In this document: positions 52,653 through 63,093 of the stretch, in pieces
How the letters are laid out: each line of letters starts with the position of its first letter
How positions within the stretch are numbered: position 1 is the first letter of the stretch
NCBI RefSeq assembly: GCF_050948215.1
Contig: NC_135165.1
Coordinates: 6,918,501 to 6,982,500, forward strand
DNA from: Halictus rubicundus
Taxonomy: Eukaryota > Arthropoda > Insecta > Hymenoptera > Halictidae
Reading direction: 5' to 3'
Length of the DNA: 64,000 bases
Notes under the pieces: generated by a model
Told to the model about the DNA's origin: nothing
The model's database searches: none
What the model saw: the letters and a program-made list of their open reading frames with translations, nothing else
Program-made: the position numbers and the translations under genes

Positions 52653-53242
52653 TCCTTTGCACTCGGCACTATTTTCAATGTAAAATTAAATTTTTCTTCC
52701 GTCTTACAATATTTTCAACTGTAGGGATCTGAGTGTGACTGAGTCAGGATGTATGGTTATGAATGCGACTGTGTGTAATGCGAGATGCACGTGTGCGTGA
52801 GCGGCTTCGTTTCTCTACGCGAGACGCTGAGCCGCGTCGATGTCGTTCGATTGGCGATAGCGTTTTGCTTTTCGAAGTAACGTTTTTGTTCTTTGTAACG
52901 TTTTTGTTCTTCGTTACGTTTTTGTTCTTCGTAATGTTTTTGTCTTTCGTAATGGAGCAGAGGCAGTAGAGCGAGAGTCGCGAGCGAGTTAGTTGCCGAG
53001 ACAGTGAATATCGAATTGTAGCTTGAGACGTTGAACCAAAATAAGATATTTTAGTGAAATCGGTGTCAATCATTTCACCCGAGACGTAAGAGTTCAACAT
53101 ATTCCTACACAATTTATTCAAACGAAACTGATCCAAATACTGTAATGTAAGAAATATTTTGTAATATTTTTTGTAATTTCTTTGAAATAATGCCACAACA
53201 ATTTCTGGTGGTGCTTCAGAGTCACCATTCGAGTGGTAAGGG
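52653..53242. mobile_element. TTAA-flanked insertion, 590 bp, nested in MITE copy 2
   Basis: TTAA is intact at 52649-52652 and 53243-53246. The inverted ends are TCCTTTGCACTCGG and CGAGTGGTAAGGG. The interior carries an 18-base minisatellite. A 177-codon minus frame crosses it but ends in low-complexity repeats and is not taken as a gene. Confidence 0.75.
52870..52955. repeat. 18-base minisatellite
   Basis: About four and a half copies of a unit like CGTTTTTGTTCTTCGTAA, with small changes. On the minus strand it translates as a TKNKNV-type repeat. Confidence 0.85.
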
Positions 53243-53757
53243 TTAATAATAATGAGGTCCATTACCCTAGTCACCACAGAATACTCGAACGCGAGCGAAC
53301 GTTAGGCTTGTTTGGCCGGCTTGAAGTAGCGCTGTTCCTCGTAGAAAAAATTCAACCGATACAGCTGGCTGGCTCGAGCGAGGCGAGAGAATCTTTCTTT
53401 GACATGACCGGCTATGCGGTTGGGTGGGGAAGGGACGGGCAGACCAGCTCAGGTACAAAGGCCCTAAAGTGCGCCACGCTGCGTATAATCGGCAACGACG
53501 ATTCCTAGCAGAGCCGGCAGAAAGGAACATATGGACGGATGATGGCCTTGGTCAGAATGCCTGCCAGGTAGAAAGAATTTGGTAGACCGCAGCCACGCTT
53601 CGTCTTTAGGGTTTCTAACGACTTCCATACGTTCAGGGCGATAGCAGTAGCCCTCTCTTTGTCGTGAGGAACAATGTACCACTACAAGTGGCATCTTCGG
53701 TTGTGGCAACGGAAGCTACCCGACCAGCCCAAGTGCCTGGAGAGTGTTCAAATGAAT

Positions 53758-54089
53758 AAAATCTGTCTGTGTTACTCAATATCGTTCGCGTATGCACGGT
53801 TTGAACATTTTACCAACTAGTTTGTTTTATTATTTTTAGTAGAAGAGATAGAAGCATGCAGGAGAACTCCAGAATTTTGGAGTTCTGAAATGAATGAAAT
53901 TATGAAATTTTGGAGCAAGTTTCAAGGTTTCTAGTCTGAATTTACTAAGCAGTTCGCCATCTCGACTTAAACAATTGTAACTGCGTGCGACAGACTACGC
54001 AAAATTGTTAAAAAATTTTTAAGGTACTGTAAGATGAATTATTTAATGTTAATCGACAGTAGAACAGAAGCATTCCTCGCAAAGTTAGT
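53758..54089. other. Spacer between protease pseudogene and H3 relic
   Basis: AT-rich, no gene seen. Confidence 0.6.
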
Positions 54090-54105
54090 GGCTCTAAAAA
54101 GAGCC
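54090..54105 (-). terminator. Histone-type stem-loop of the H3 relic
   Basis: The minus strand reads GGCTCTTTTTAGAGCC: a six-pair stem as in histone mRNAs, with the loop changed from TTTC to TTTT and a compensated stem (GGCTCT/AGAGCC). It follows the relic's stop by about 50 bases. It matches the 3' end expected of a replication-dependent histone gene. Confidence 0.85.
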
Positions 54106-54156
54106 GTTTTGAATGGAAGTGAAAACCGTGTTGTTCAAACGGGCAAGGGAAGTATT

Positions 54157-54378
54157 TTATTTTGTATCGTTCCTTAAATTCTGCGCTATTTCCAGCACGA
54201 GGCGTTCGAAAGATTGCTTAGGAATCAATAATTTGGTGCTCTTTTGATAACGGCGTATTTCTTTGAGAGCCTTCTCCCCCGACGGCGGTTTATTCTTTTC
54301 CTTGACTGCATTGTATTGATTAATGCGCGCCACTTTAATAGAAAACCCGTTAACCAGTCTCGGACGACGGTTACCTTT
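54157..54378 (-). pseudogene. Truncated H3-like relic divergent from H4
   Basis: The minus-strand open frame runs between a TAG (54379-54381) and a TAA (54157-54159). It contains [18 protein letters not shown] then QSFERLVLEIAQ, clearly histone H3 alpha-N/alpha-1 (canonical [18 protein letters not shown] and [12 protein letters not shown]). There is no ATG in frame; an ATG at about 54313 reads a different frame. The H3 tail and the alpha-2/alpha-3 helices are missing. A TATA box (54408-54415, minus) and a 3' stem-loop (54090-54105) remain. Its place mirrors the intact H3-H4 pair at 42.7-43.7 kb. LIPK in place of LIRK resembles CENP-A proteins of some insects, so a decayed centromeric-type H3 is an alternative to a plain H3 pseudogene. 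Confidence 0.75.
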
Positions 54379-54381
54379 CTA

Positions 54382-54892
<511 letters not shown>

Positions 54893-54959
54893 GAAATATC
54901 CAGACGTCATCATCATCATCACTGACGTGCGACTGCAAAGACAATCGTCAAGCAAAAAC

Positions 54960-54975
54960 GGCCCTTTTCAGGGCC
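54960..54975 (+). terminator. Histone 3' stem-loop (H4 copy 2)
   Basis: GGCCCTTTTCAGGGCC, 68 bases after the stop. Confidence 0.97.
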
Positions 54976-56356
54976 ACAATCGTTTAACGCAGAAACATGT
55001 TCAACACAATTGAGATGCATACCTTCATCCTTTATATGAAATCCCTGTAACTTCGAAAATTTGAAAAAAATCCAACTGATTTCGTGAAAATCATAGGCGT
55101 ATTCAGAAATAGATAATTTCCCGGTTATAATCGATATTGTAGAAATCAACAATTCGATTTTAGTTGTGTACTATTTCAGTGAATACAATAATAAAAAATT
55201 TGATTTCGTGTTCCGAGTTCATAGGTTATGATTGCGACGTATTAAAATCGTCGTGAGTCACGCTCCTGCATAGTAGAATATTTATTATGTTCATTATTCT
55301 AAAGCTCTAACTTCAAAGTCTACGCAAAAGATATCGTTTTTTTGAAGTACTAGTTTGAATATCATGAGACATTTGACTTGCATTGGAATATTATGAAACG
55401 AATCTATATTTTTCTAACCAGTGGGACAGCAAATATCCTCTGTTCAGTAGTTTATTTTATTTGTGCTTCATGCACAGTTCTTGTAGTATCGACGAGAAAA
55501 GTAATACACGATGGCCGTGTGCGGTGTTGCCACGTTACACCATCTGGACACCTCACACTCGCATCGCAAATTCTTATGGAGCACACGGTTGCCAAACGTA
55601 ATTCTACCGACAGGAATACTGTGATTTCGCTTTCGTCTTTAAACCGTTAGGTACCATACGAATCAATAAAGTATAGAATTCGTACGAATCAATAATTTCA
55701 GTATAATGTTTGTGACACGCTTATTTTACAACTTCGCAGTATTTATAATGACAAAAAACATGCCATCTATATCAAATACGTGTTAGGCATAGATCCTAAC
55801 TCTAAACATATAAACATAGATACGAAAAATGACGCTAATATGGTAACCTATCATTCGACTGCGCATCTTTATGAAAAGTAAAAGTGCACATACATTGTCT
55901 CACAATTTTTATAGGTTGAAAATATTACAATTTGAAATTGCTTTGATAGTCGCACCGTATTATTGGGTTTCACGTACTCATTTATGTTGAAATATTTAAA
56001 ATTCTATGTAAATATTCTATGTGATTATTTAATATTCTATTCTTTAAATATTTTAAATTCGGAATCTACCTCTTATAGATAATACAATCTATCTTTAAAT
56101 TGTTCTTTCTATTCAATTGCATCGTAATACTTATAACGAGATTTAATCATATTACAACGCGTTAATTGCTATGCAGTAAACAAAATCGTATGGATTTCGT
56201 CATTGTGTTCATTCGAATTCGTACGATCAGAATTCGATCCCTTCATAAATCTGGGTTAGGTATGATCCGAATTTCTCTCTATATGTTGAGAGATTTGCAA
56301 GTAAAAATTATTAGATATTCAGTGAATTGAAAATGACTCCTTGTTATAGAATTGAT
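54976..56356. other. Spacer between H4 copy 2 and H2A
   Basis: AT-rich, no gene or repeat family recognised. A 90-codon plus frame at 55378-55650 has no recognisable features. Confidence 0.6.
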
Positions 56357-56372
56357 GGCCCTGAAAAGGGCC
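56357..56372 (-). terminator. Histone 3' stem-loop (H2A)
   Basis: The minus strand reads GGCCCTTTTCAGGGCC, 21 bases after the H2A stop. Confidence 0.97.
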
Positions 56373-56393
56373 GTTTGATACTGAAGATTGAGA

Positions 56394-56768
56394 TTAAGCC
56401 TTCTTGTCTGTTTTCTTGGGTAAAAGAACCGCTTGAATGTTTGGCAGGACGCCACCTTGTGCTATCGTAACTCCGGAGAGTAGTTTGTTCAATTCTTCGT
56501 CATTACGGATGGCCAGTTGTAAATGACGTGGGATAATTCTGGTTTTCTTGTTGTCACGGGCCGCGTTACCAGCCAATTCCAAAACTTCAGCGGCCAGATA
56601 CTCCATCACGGCAGCCAAGTAAACCGGAGCACCGGCACCGACGCGTTCAGCATAATTTCCCTTTCTCAGAAGTCGATGGATACGACCAACGGGAAATTGA
56701 AGTCCAGCACGGTTAGAGCGGGACTTCGCCTTTCCCTTAACTTTGCCACCTTTTCCTCGTCCGGACAT
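56394..56768 (-). CDS. H2A: Histone H2A, canonical
   Basis: 124 residues, intronless, starting MSGRGKGGKVKGKAKSRS. The frame extends 12 codons further upstream, but the family start and the TATA position favour 56768. It has the acidic-patch region NDEELNKLLSGVTIAQGGVLPNIQ and ends VLLPKKTDKKA without an SQ motif, so it is not H2A.X/H2Av. It pairs with H2B in the nucleosome and is divergent from the H2B at 57046. Stem-loop 3' end. Confidence 0.97.
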   Translation of the reverse strand: MSGRGKGGKVKGKAKSRSNRAGLQFPVGRIHRLLRKGNYAERVGAGAPVYLAAVMEYLAAEVLELAGNAARDNKKTRIIPRHLQLAIRNDEELNKLLSGVTIAQGGVLPNIQAVLLPKKTDKKA

Positions 56769-57045
56769 ATTGACTGCGCTTTCTTGATATACGAGAACGT
56801 TCAATGACGAAGAGTCTCTAGATTTTAATTTTTGCAGCGCCGACGCCCCTTTATATACCGGCGGCGACTACCAGCGCCGCACCAATGAGAGCGCACGATC
56901 GTGAGAGTGGGGCGAACTGCGCTTCCATTGGCGAGGGGGTCGGGCCACCGTTTCTACATAAATAGAGACTTGAACTTGCGGCAACTCATTCGACACAACA
57001 TTTTCGTCTCGTTACGAATTTTGTTAAGACGCTCCCGTTTCGACA
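56769..57045. promoter_or_regulatory. Shared divergent H2A/H2B promoter
   Basis: 277 bases between the two ATGs. TATA-like boxes: TATATAA (minus, 56851-56857) for H2A and CATAAATA (plus, 56957-56964) for H2B. CCAAT-type sites occur on both strands: ACCAATGAG near 56880 and CCATTGGCG near 56925. Confidence 0.7.
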
Positions 57046-57417
57046 ATGCCGCCGAAAGCAAGTGGAAAGGCTGTGAAGAAGGCAGGAAAGGCCCAGAAGA
57101 ATATCAGCAAGACCGATAAGAAGAAAAAGCGCAGGAGGAAGGAAAGCTACGCAATCTACATTTACAAAGTTCTGAAACAAGTGCATCCCGACACTGGAAT
57201 ATCCAGCAAAGCAATGAGCATCATGAACAGTTTCGTCAATGATGTCTTTGAACGCATTGCGGCCGAGGCATCCCGTTTGGCCCACTACAACAAAAGATCT
57301 ACCATCACGTCCCGGGAAATCCAGACTGCTGTTCGTCTACTGCTACCCGGAGAACTTGCAAAACACGCCGTCAGTGAAGGCACTAAGGCCGTCACCAAGT
57401 ACACCAGCTCGAAGTGA
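57046..57417 (+). CDS. H2B: Histone H2B, canonical partner of H2A
   Basis: 123 residues, intronless, starting MPPKASGKAVKKAGKAQKN, with KKKKRRRKESYAIYIYKVLKQVHPDTGISSKAM and ending VTKYTSSK. Typical insect H2B. Divergent from H2A; stem-loop at 57441-57456. It serves as the reference for the diverged H2B at 45384. Confidence 0.98.
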   Translation: MPPKASGKAVKKAGKAQKNISKTDKKKKRRRKESYAIYIYKVLKQVHPDTGISSKAMSIMNSFVNDVFERIAAEASRLAHYNKRSTITSREIQTAVRLLLPGELAKHAVSEGTKAVTKYTSSK

Positions 57418-57440
57418 ACACGTTTCACTATCATCAAACC

Positions 57441-57456
57441 GGCCCTTTTCAGGGCC
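57441..57456 (+). terminator. Histone 3' stem-loop (H2B)
   Basis: GGCCCTTTTCAGGGCC, 24 bases after the stop. Confidence 0.97.
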
Positions 57457-58972
57457 ACAAATATTTCATACGTTGGAAATTTGTCAGCCATGCTATACAA
57501 CCCCAGTCCCCTACAAATATTAAAAAATCATTGATAGCTTTCCTATAATACATATTGAAAAATCTGCAGTGAATTGCATTAAAACTGGTAAAACAGAATA
57601 CTAATATTCACTTTAAACTTGGTATTACTCGGTATAGAAGCATATCTATTGCTAAAAGTTGTACATAATTTCGTGCATGAGTATAATATGATACAAATTC
57701 ATTTAGTTAGCCCTGTAACTCATGATCGGTTAAAGTTTAAATTTGTATGCGTCATATAAGAAGTTCAAGTATTTCATTGATACTTACGCGAGAGTCTAAT
57801 TCTAAATGAAAGTCAAATCGTTATCTCATGGTAGTTTCAGTTTACGTATTTATTCCAGACAGTCGAACATATCGACTTTGACATTCGTTAAAGCAATATT
57901 TTCTATCGTTTTCCTGCAGACACCTGAGTTGACATTTGACGCTTCTGCGGTTTTGCTAGACATACTAAACTCTGAGACAGGTAGAACTATGCTACGATAT
58001 AAGCGACATCGAAAATAAATCTTAAAGCGCGCCGTCAATTTATATCGCGGTTCTCATTACCGTATCCTGATAGGAGCTCATTTTTACTACAAGCTGTTAC
58101 AAAATAAATTTTTACAGGTTACTACAGATAAGTTTATTATTCATTTATTCTACAAGAATGTCAACTAAGTCTCATTTTCTAAATTTAAAATTCTTAAATC
58201 TTTTCAGTATAAGTAAACGAAGTCAAATTTCAAGGTAAGTAACGATTAACTAAAGATAGGTAGGTAGGTAGGTTCAAACAACAAGAATATCATGGTACAA
58301 AAGTCTTTATTTTCAAACTTTTTACAGAGGAAATATTATAAGTGTAGATCACACAAAAATGCAAGAACTGTTTTTACAGAAATTAGCATATAATTATGCT
58401 GGAATATTAACTACGCTCCAAGATCAGCATTTAACTATCCTAACGGTATCCCAAAAAATTGAGTCACATTTGCTTGACTAAACAAAAGTAATCATAAATA
58501 AACGACAAGAACCTTATTACAAAATCAATATTTCTTGAAGTCGATACTTTTGTCGACACATATGTACACACCCAAACACTTACATCTAATCTGTATAAAA
58601 AAAAAACGATCTATAGGTTATGCAGTACATATAATACAATACGCGTATATCACAGTGTATTTGTCTGCAATCAAATAATTTTCGGATAAAGGCCGATTTA
58701 TACTATGCATTCGCAGACACGAAACATTCTTTAATGCATGTTGGCCTCCGCGAATCGTACGATCAACGGTCAATGAGGCAATCAAGTATGTATGTAAGCT
58801 CCAAACTCTATTAAATAATTGTTAATCCTGCCAAGAACACTCCTCTCTTACATATTATTATACTGAAACGAACCCGTTCCGTGTCTGTGCAGATAGTATA
58901 ATATAAATCGACCTTTATATTGTTAGTAGATTGCTCGAATAGTCGTCATTCCTGGTTTTGAGGGTGATTTGT
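57457..58972. other. Spacer between H2B and H1
   Basis: AT-rich, with a short (TAGG)n repeat at about 58255-58272. No gene is seen. Confidence 0.6.
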
Positions 58973-58988
58973 GGCCCTGAAAAGGGCC
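58973..58988 (-). terminator. Histone 3' stem-loop (H1)
   Basis: The minus strand reads GGCCCTTTTCAGGGCC, 41 bases after the H1 stop. Confidence 0.97.
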
Positions 58989-59028
58989 ATTTGTTTATGA
59001 TGTGTTGGAAAATGTGTTGTAGGACCAA

Positions 59029-59721
59029 TTATTTCTTGGCTGCTGATTTAACCGCTTTAGACGCTGCGGTCTTTTTCGGTTTCGGAGTCTTGGTCTTGGC
59101 TGCTGGTGCTTTCGCTGTCTTCTTGCTCTTGGATATGGCCTTGGTGGTTTCACTGGGAGATTTCTTCTCGGGCTTGGCGGGCTTTTCCGTTTTGGCGGGA
59201 GATTTCTTGGCGGCCGGTTTCTTTGCTGCCTCGGCCTTCTTCGCTGGTGATTTTGCGACTGCTGGCTTACGAGCGGCCGTCGTTTTCTTCTCGACAGATT
59301 TCTTCGGCTTTTTCGGTTCGGCCACCTTCACCGCTCGCTGAACCTTGGTCTTCGATTCGGTACCCTTCGACACGGACAACTTGAACGATCCAGAAGCACC
59401 TTTCCCTTTGGTTTGAACGACAGCGCCAGACGTGACGGCCGACTTCAAGTACCGCTTGATGAACGGCGCCAACTTCTCTCCGTCCACTTTGTACGTGGAG
59501 CCGATGTACTTCTTAATAGCCTGGAGAGAGGATCCTTTGCGATCCTTCAGCTCCCTGATAGCAGCGTTCACCATCTCGGATGTGGGCGGATGGGAGGATT
59601 TGCTTCCACCCTTCGGTGTTGTCTTCGCCGTCTTCGACTTCTGTGCACCCTTCTTCGTCGGGCTGACGCTTCCGCTCTCAGACTTGACCGGACTGGTGCT
59701 AACGTTTTCTTTGTCTTCCAT
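59029..59721 (-). CDS. H1: Linker histone H1
   Basis: 230 residues from the ATG at 59721 (MEDKENVSTSPVKSE); the open frame extends ten codons upstream but without an ATG. A Ser/Pro-rich N-tail is followed by the winged-helix globular domain (HPPTSEMVNAAIRELKDRKGSSLQAIKKYI through GASGSFKL). A long C-tail rich in Lys, Ala and Pro holds several SPAK/SPSE-type CDK-like sites. It binds linker DNA and compacts chromatin. The stem-loop 3' end marks it as a replication-dependent H1. It is the outermost member of the cluster. No clear TATA box was seen. Confidence 0.97.
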   Translation of the reverse strand: MEDKENVSTSPVKSESGSVSPTKKGAQKSKTAKTTPKGGSKSSHPPTSEMVNAAIRELKDRKGSSLQAIKKYIGSTYKVDGEKLAPFIKRYLKSAVTSGAVVQTKGKGASGSFKLSVSKGTESKTKVQRAVKVAEPKKPKKSVEKKTTAARKPAVAKSPAKKAEAAKKPAAKKSPAKTEKPAKPEKKSPSETTKAISKSKKTAKAPAAKTKTPKPKKTAASKAVKSAAKK

Positions 59722-61074
59722 TGTTGTTTCACTGACCGTCACTGTTCCCAAACTTCTCTATCTCACAACAAACAGTGAACCGAATAGTCGCAATGGTCGC
59801 AATGAACTTTCTGTAGGGGTGTGAGTCTGCCGAACGGATTAATACTGCGCGAGCACGGACCATGGAGAGAGTCCCGGCGAATATGTTGAGCGGCAAGATC
59901 CTCGAAAAACGGTAAAGCGGTAAACGATCATCCGATTCCGATCGTGATTTCTTGCTAGTTATTGTAGATCTCGGTGAAACAACTCTGCGAATAAACGGCC
60001 ACGTGTATCTAGTTCGATTTGGGTCGGTTCACCGGCCGATAAATCCGCTCGAGTCGCGAGAACGCCACCATTTCCCGACAAGTGTCTTTTCGCGGGACCG
60101 AGACATGTCGCGGAAAAATAACAAAAATCGACGATTTATCCATAATTTTTCCTCGCATATCAGTTAAGATCGATTCCAATGGGACTGTTGCTTCCCACCA
60201 TAGTCCGTTTTTCCATAAACATTGCCCCGTATACTCAGTATCTCGAGTTTAAAATAGGTACTGCCGGAATTCGTATCCCTCCACAGAACGACCACCAATA
60301 CCGTCCCGATATTTTGCAACGGGATCGTGTATAATAAAAAAAAATTTTTGCATTTCTTGTCGAGATACGATCCGACCACACAGCAAATAAATAATATTGC
60401 AAAACCACGGAGAAACAATAAACGGAATCGAAATCCACGAAAAGCGATCGCGAGGAACGTAACTTACGAAAGTCATAACCTCATTCGCATCGCTGGATCG
60501 CGGATATTTAATGTTATCTATATGGTATTTAATAGACGAATCTGGGTACTCCCATGGTAGAACATATTCTGTTAAATATATTTGTAGGCATTGATGTATG
60601 CTAATCGTGAAGGGGAAAGTAAATTCATGAAATATTTGGGAATGGGTCGACCAGATGATTGCGACACGAGTTCGTCGTCGTGCGACTTCTATTTTTACAA
60701 TTTTGGATAAAAGGTCTGTAATTTTTATGTTCATGTGCGATTTATGCATTGTATGCGGAAACTAATACCCGATCGTCAATATTGTTAGTTATTCGACAAA
60801 GGTGCATCGTAAAATGATGGGATGTCGCGTTCTATGCGTTCACAAAGATGGATGACTATCAGTTTGCGGAAATGTAGGAGTGCATTGATATTGTTATTGA
60901 TAACGTAACTGCCTAATTTTTAAGCAGTTACTCTAATGAATAACAGTTTGACTAGGCATTTGATATAATGATTCCGCGTGCAAAGATGTAGAAAACATTC
61001 GAAACGAGAGAACGGATCTCATCCGGTGTGGTTTTAGCGTTGTTGTTTGCACGCAGACAGATAAACAACATTAC

Positions 61075-61267
61075 TAGGGTAAGGGACCCAATTACTGTGG
61101 GGGTACCACTTACTGTGTCTATATTAATCATACTTAATTTTAAAACATAATGAATATTTTAAAAAGTTATATAACATATATATTAACTGATTTTAATGAA
61201 AAAAATTTAATATCTCTTTTTTAATATTTATTATGCTTTAAGAGTAAGTATAATTAATATAGGACCC
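61075..61267. mobile_element. Palindromic MITE, family TAGGGTAAGGG, copy 3
   Basis: The left end TAGGGTAAGGGACCCAATTA and the inner inverted halves match the copies at 46403 and 52471. The right terminus is shortened, ending near TATAGGACCC. Confidence 0.7.
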
Positions 61268-61877
61268 TTCAGCAATATTTTGTGCATTTTCAAAAATGTA
61301 TTTTTAATACAGATTTTAATATCCTTGATCTGTTACCGAGCCTTCGACCACGATCGCCTACCGAGCATAGTCCAAGGATAAACATGATCTCGAATGATTT
61401 CTTCGCAAGTGTAGTAGTAAAACAATACCATGAAATTGTGTAACAAATAGATAAGTTAAAAAAAAAAGAAATAATCGTAAGATACAGATAAATAAAAATT
61501 ATCGCTTGTCTCGTCATTTTCAATTAACAGGTGTAATCCACACTCTGCGAATTGTTCATTCGGAATATCTTTTTATTCTAGTAGGAATACTTGTAACAGG
61601 TTGTTACAGAAAGAAATTTTGCGGTGCGTATATAACTTGCTGATCATGCGATATTGTGTCTTCGCTTCCTAATTTTCGTATTTTATGCGTGGCGAGTCAT
61701 CATTTCGAGAATGATGAGGAAACTAATTCATTAATGGATTCATGGAAATAAGTATGATCATGGAGTGTATCAGTGGCTTGAAGAATTTGGGAAAATTCTG
61801 TGTTTAATCAGAGAATTGTTAACAAAGTTATGCACGTCTGCAAAGTAAAATGCCATTCTCATAACGTGTAAAATCTT

Positions 61878-61895
61878 TCGAGCCCCTTTGGAAAG
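61878..61895. other. GC stem-loop resembling a histone 3' hairpin
   Basis: GCCCCTT, four bases, then AAGGGGC: a seven-pair stem in AT-rich DNA, followed on the plus strand by TTTAATC. It is not the SLBP consensus, and no histone frame lies within 2 kb apart from H1. It may be a relic of a lost histone gene or chance. Confidence 0.3.
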
Positions 61896-63093
61896 GGGCC
61901 TTTAATCTGGAAAGGATAACAAACATTAATCGTTTTCTAGAACCGTTAAAATTTAGACACAAATATAATGTGTACAAATTAAACAAATTTCATTCAACAA
62001 TGGAGTCTAAATTGTTAGAAATAATTCTTAACTGTTCGTTCGAGGAGCGTGGTAGTCAAACCGATTACATATTTCGTAACGTCACAGTGACACATTCGCG
62101 CTACTACTCACTCGATTAAAGGAGTTGGATAAGGGCTGAAGAAGTTACTATTATTCTATTCTATTGCCTAAATTGTTCATAACTGAACACAACGGCAGTA
62201 GATATATTTTAATAGTTCACGTTGAGGTTATGTCCATTAAAATTAAGGTTCTGCATTAAGTCTGGTTTTGAATAATTTCCTGGAAGCTCATTTCACAAAT
62301 ACAACCAACTGACAACCGAAAAGGGACACTAGCCAACAGCCATTCATTGATACCATAACTGGCAGTCGTTTATAAAACAAACATGGGCAAATGCTTCTGG
62401 CGGCGCCAGTCAATTCGAAAACAGTTAACCGGGTAATTTTACAACCAGGAACAACCATATAAGCCCATATTACAAACGGATATATAAATCATTCGATGTA
62501 CTTTCAACTCGAGCTACTTTATTTCATCACACAATTTGTAATAGAATTACATCGCGCCTGAGAAACAAGCAAACCAACCAGAGATTCAGATAAATGACGA
62601 GCTGATTTGTTTGCGCACGGATATGTATATTGTGTTGCCTAAAGTATGGCCGTAGAGTTTAATTGTAGACGGGCCGTGTCTCGGTGTGCGGAAGCGCGCG
62701 AAAATTTCTAAGAGTGCAGCAATATAGCAGTGACAAAAACGTTTCGCAGCAGCCGGTTTGTCACGTTGGGTGGGGAAAATCAATAGGAAAACCGAGTTGA
62801 AATCAGAGGCATGGGTCATTAACGTTTCGCGGATGAAACGCGTGGTATTATTTTGGAGCGTGTCCGGGTGCGTGTGCGATGTGTCCACGGCCGTGGATCC
62901 TTCGCGATGACACTTCCGAAACGCGTTCTCTGTTGACGCGCGCGGCCGCGACATCCTCCGCGAAGTGATAAAACGGTAATCAATTAACAGCTGTGCTCGA
63001 TCGGAGGAAAATGTCCAGGAATTCCGCAGGCATCGATGCTTCTTGACATCGGACTGCGGAGACGATACTCTGTGCACCATACTACGCATAACC

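Larger units (their letters stand above)
52471..53269. mobile_element. Palindromic MITE, family TAGGGTAAGGG, copy 2, split
   Basis: The left half (52471-52652) matches copy 1 from TAGGATAAGGGATCC inward. The right end (53243-53269, ...GGTCCATTACCCTA) appears 590 bases later, after a TTAA-flanked insertion. It lies in an intron of the protease pseudogene. Confidence 0.7.
51481..53757 (+). pseudogene. Broken serine protease paralogue
   Basis: Collinear with the upstream protease. A signal-like start (51481) leads to VVDWNKTVGGYYTVDGQFPFMAVVHRLM and QCGGTII (51640-51765), where a frame break follows. GGACACTGC for the His region survives out of frame, and the Asp exon remnant is frameshifted. 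Exon 3 remnant (53340-53508) reads KIQPIQLAGSS...AVGWGRDG...CATLRIIGN and hits a stop; QNACQ reappears near 53560. Exon 4 begins GDSSSPL (the family has GDSGGPL) and loses frame before the end. Its second intron is swollen by two nested MITEs. Multiple independent lesions make it a pseudogene. Confidence 0.88.
59722..63093. other. Spacer between H1 and GPR180-like gene
   Basis: It contains the H1 promoter, a MITE copy (61075-61267) and a stem-loop at 61878-61895. Open frames at 60249-60749 (-, 166 codons) and 62586-63095 (-, 169 codons) have no recognisable domain. The second overlaps the 5' region of the next gene. No gene is supported. Confidence 0.55.

Noticed and set aside
52744..53277. 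177-codon minus-strand frame
   Set aside because: It runs across the boundary of a TTAA mobile element and its minisatellite; the lysine/asparagine repeat is a by-product of the 18-base units.
59722..59751. Upstream extension of H1 by ten codons
   Set aside because: The frame is open but begins without an ATG; the ATG at 59721 gives the usual H1 N-terminus.
60249..60749. 166-codon minus-strand frame
   Set aside because: No recognisable domain, unusual composition for a gene and no promoter or poly(A) context; probably chance in AT-rich DNA.
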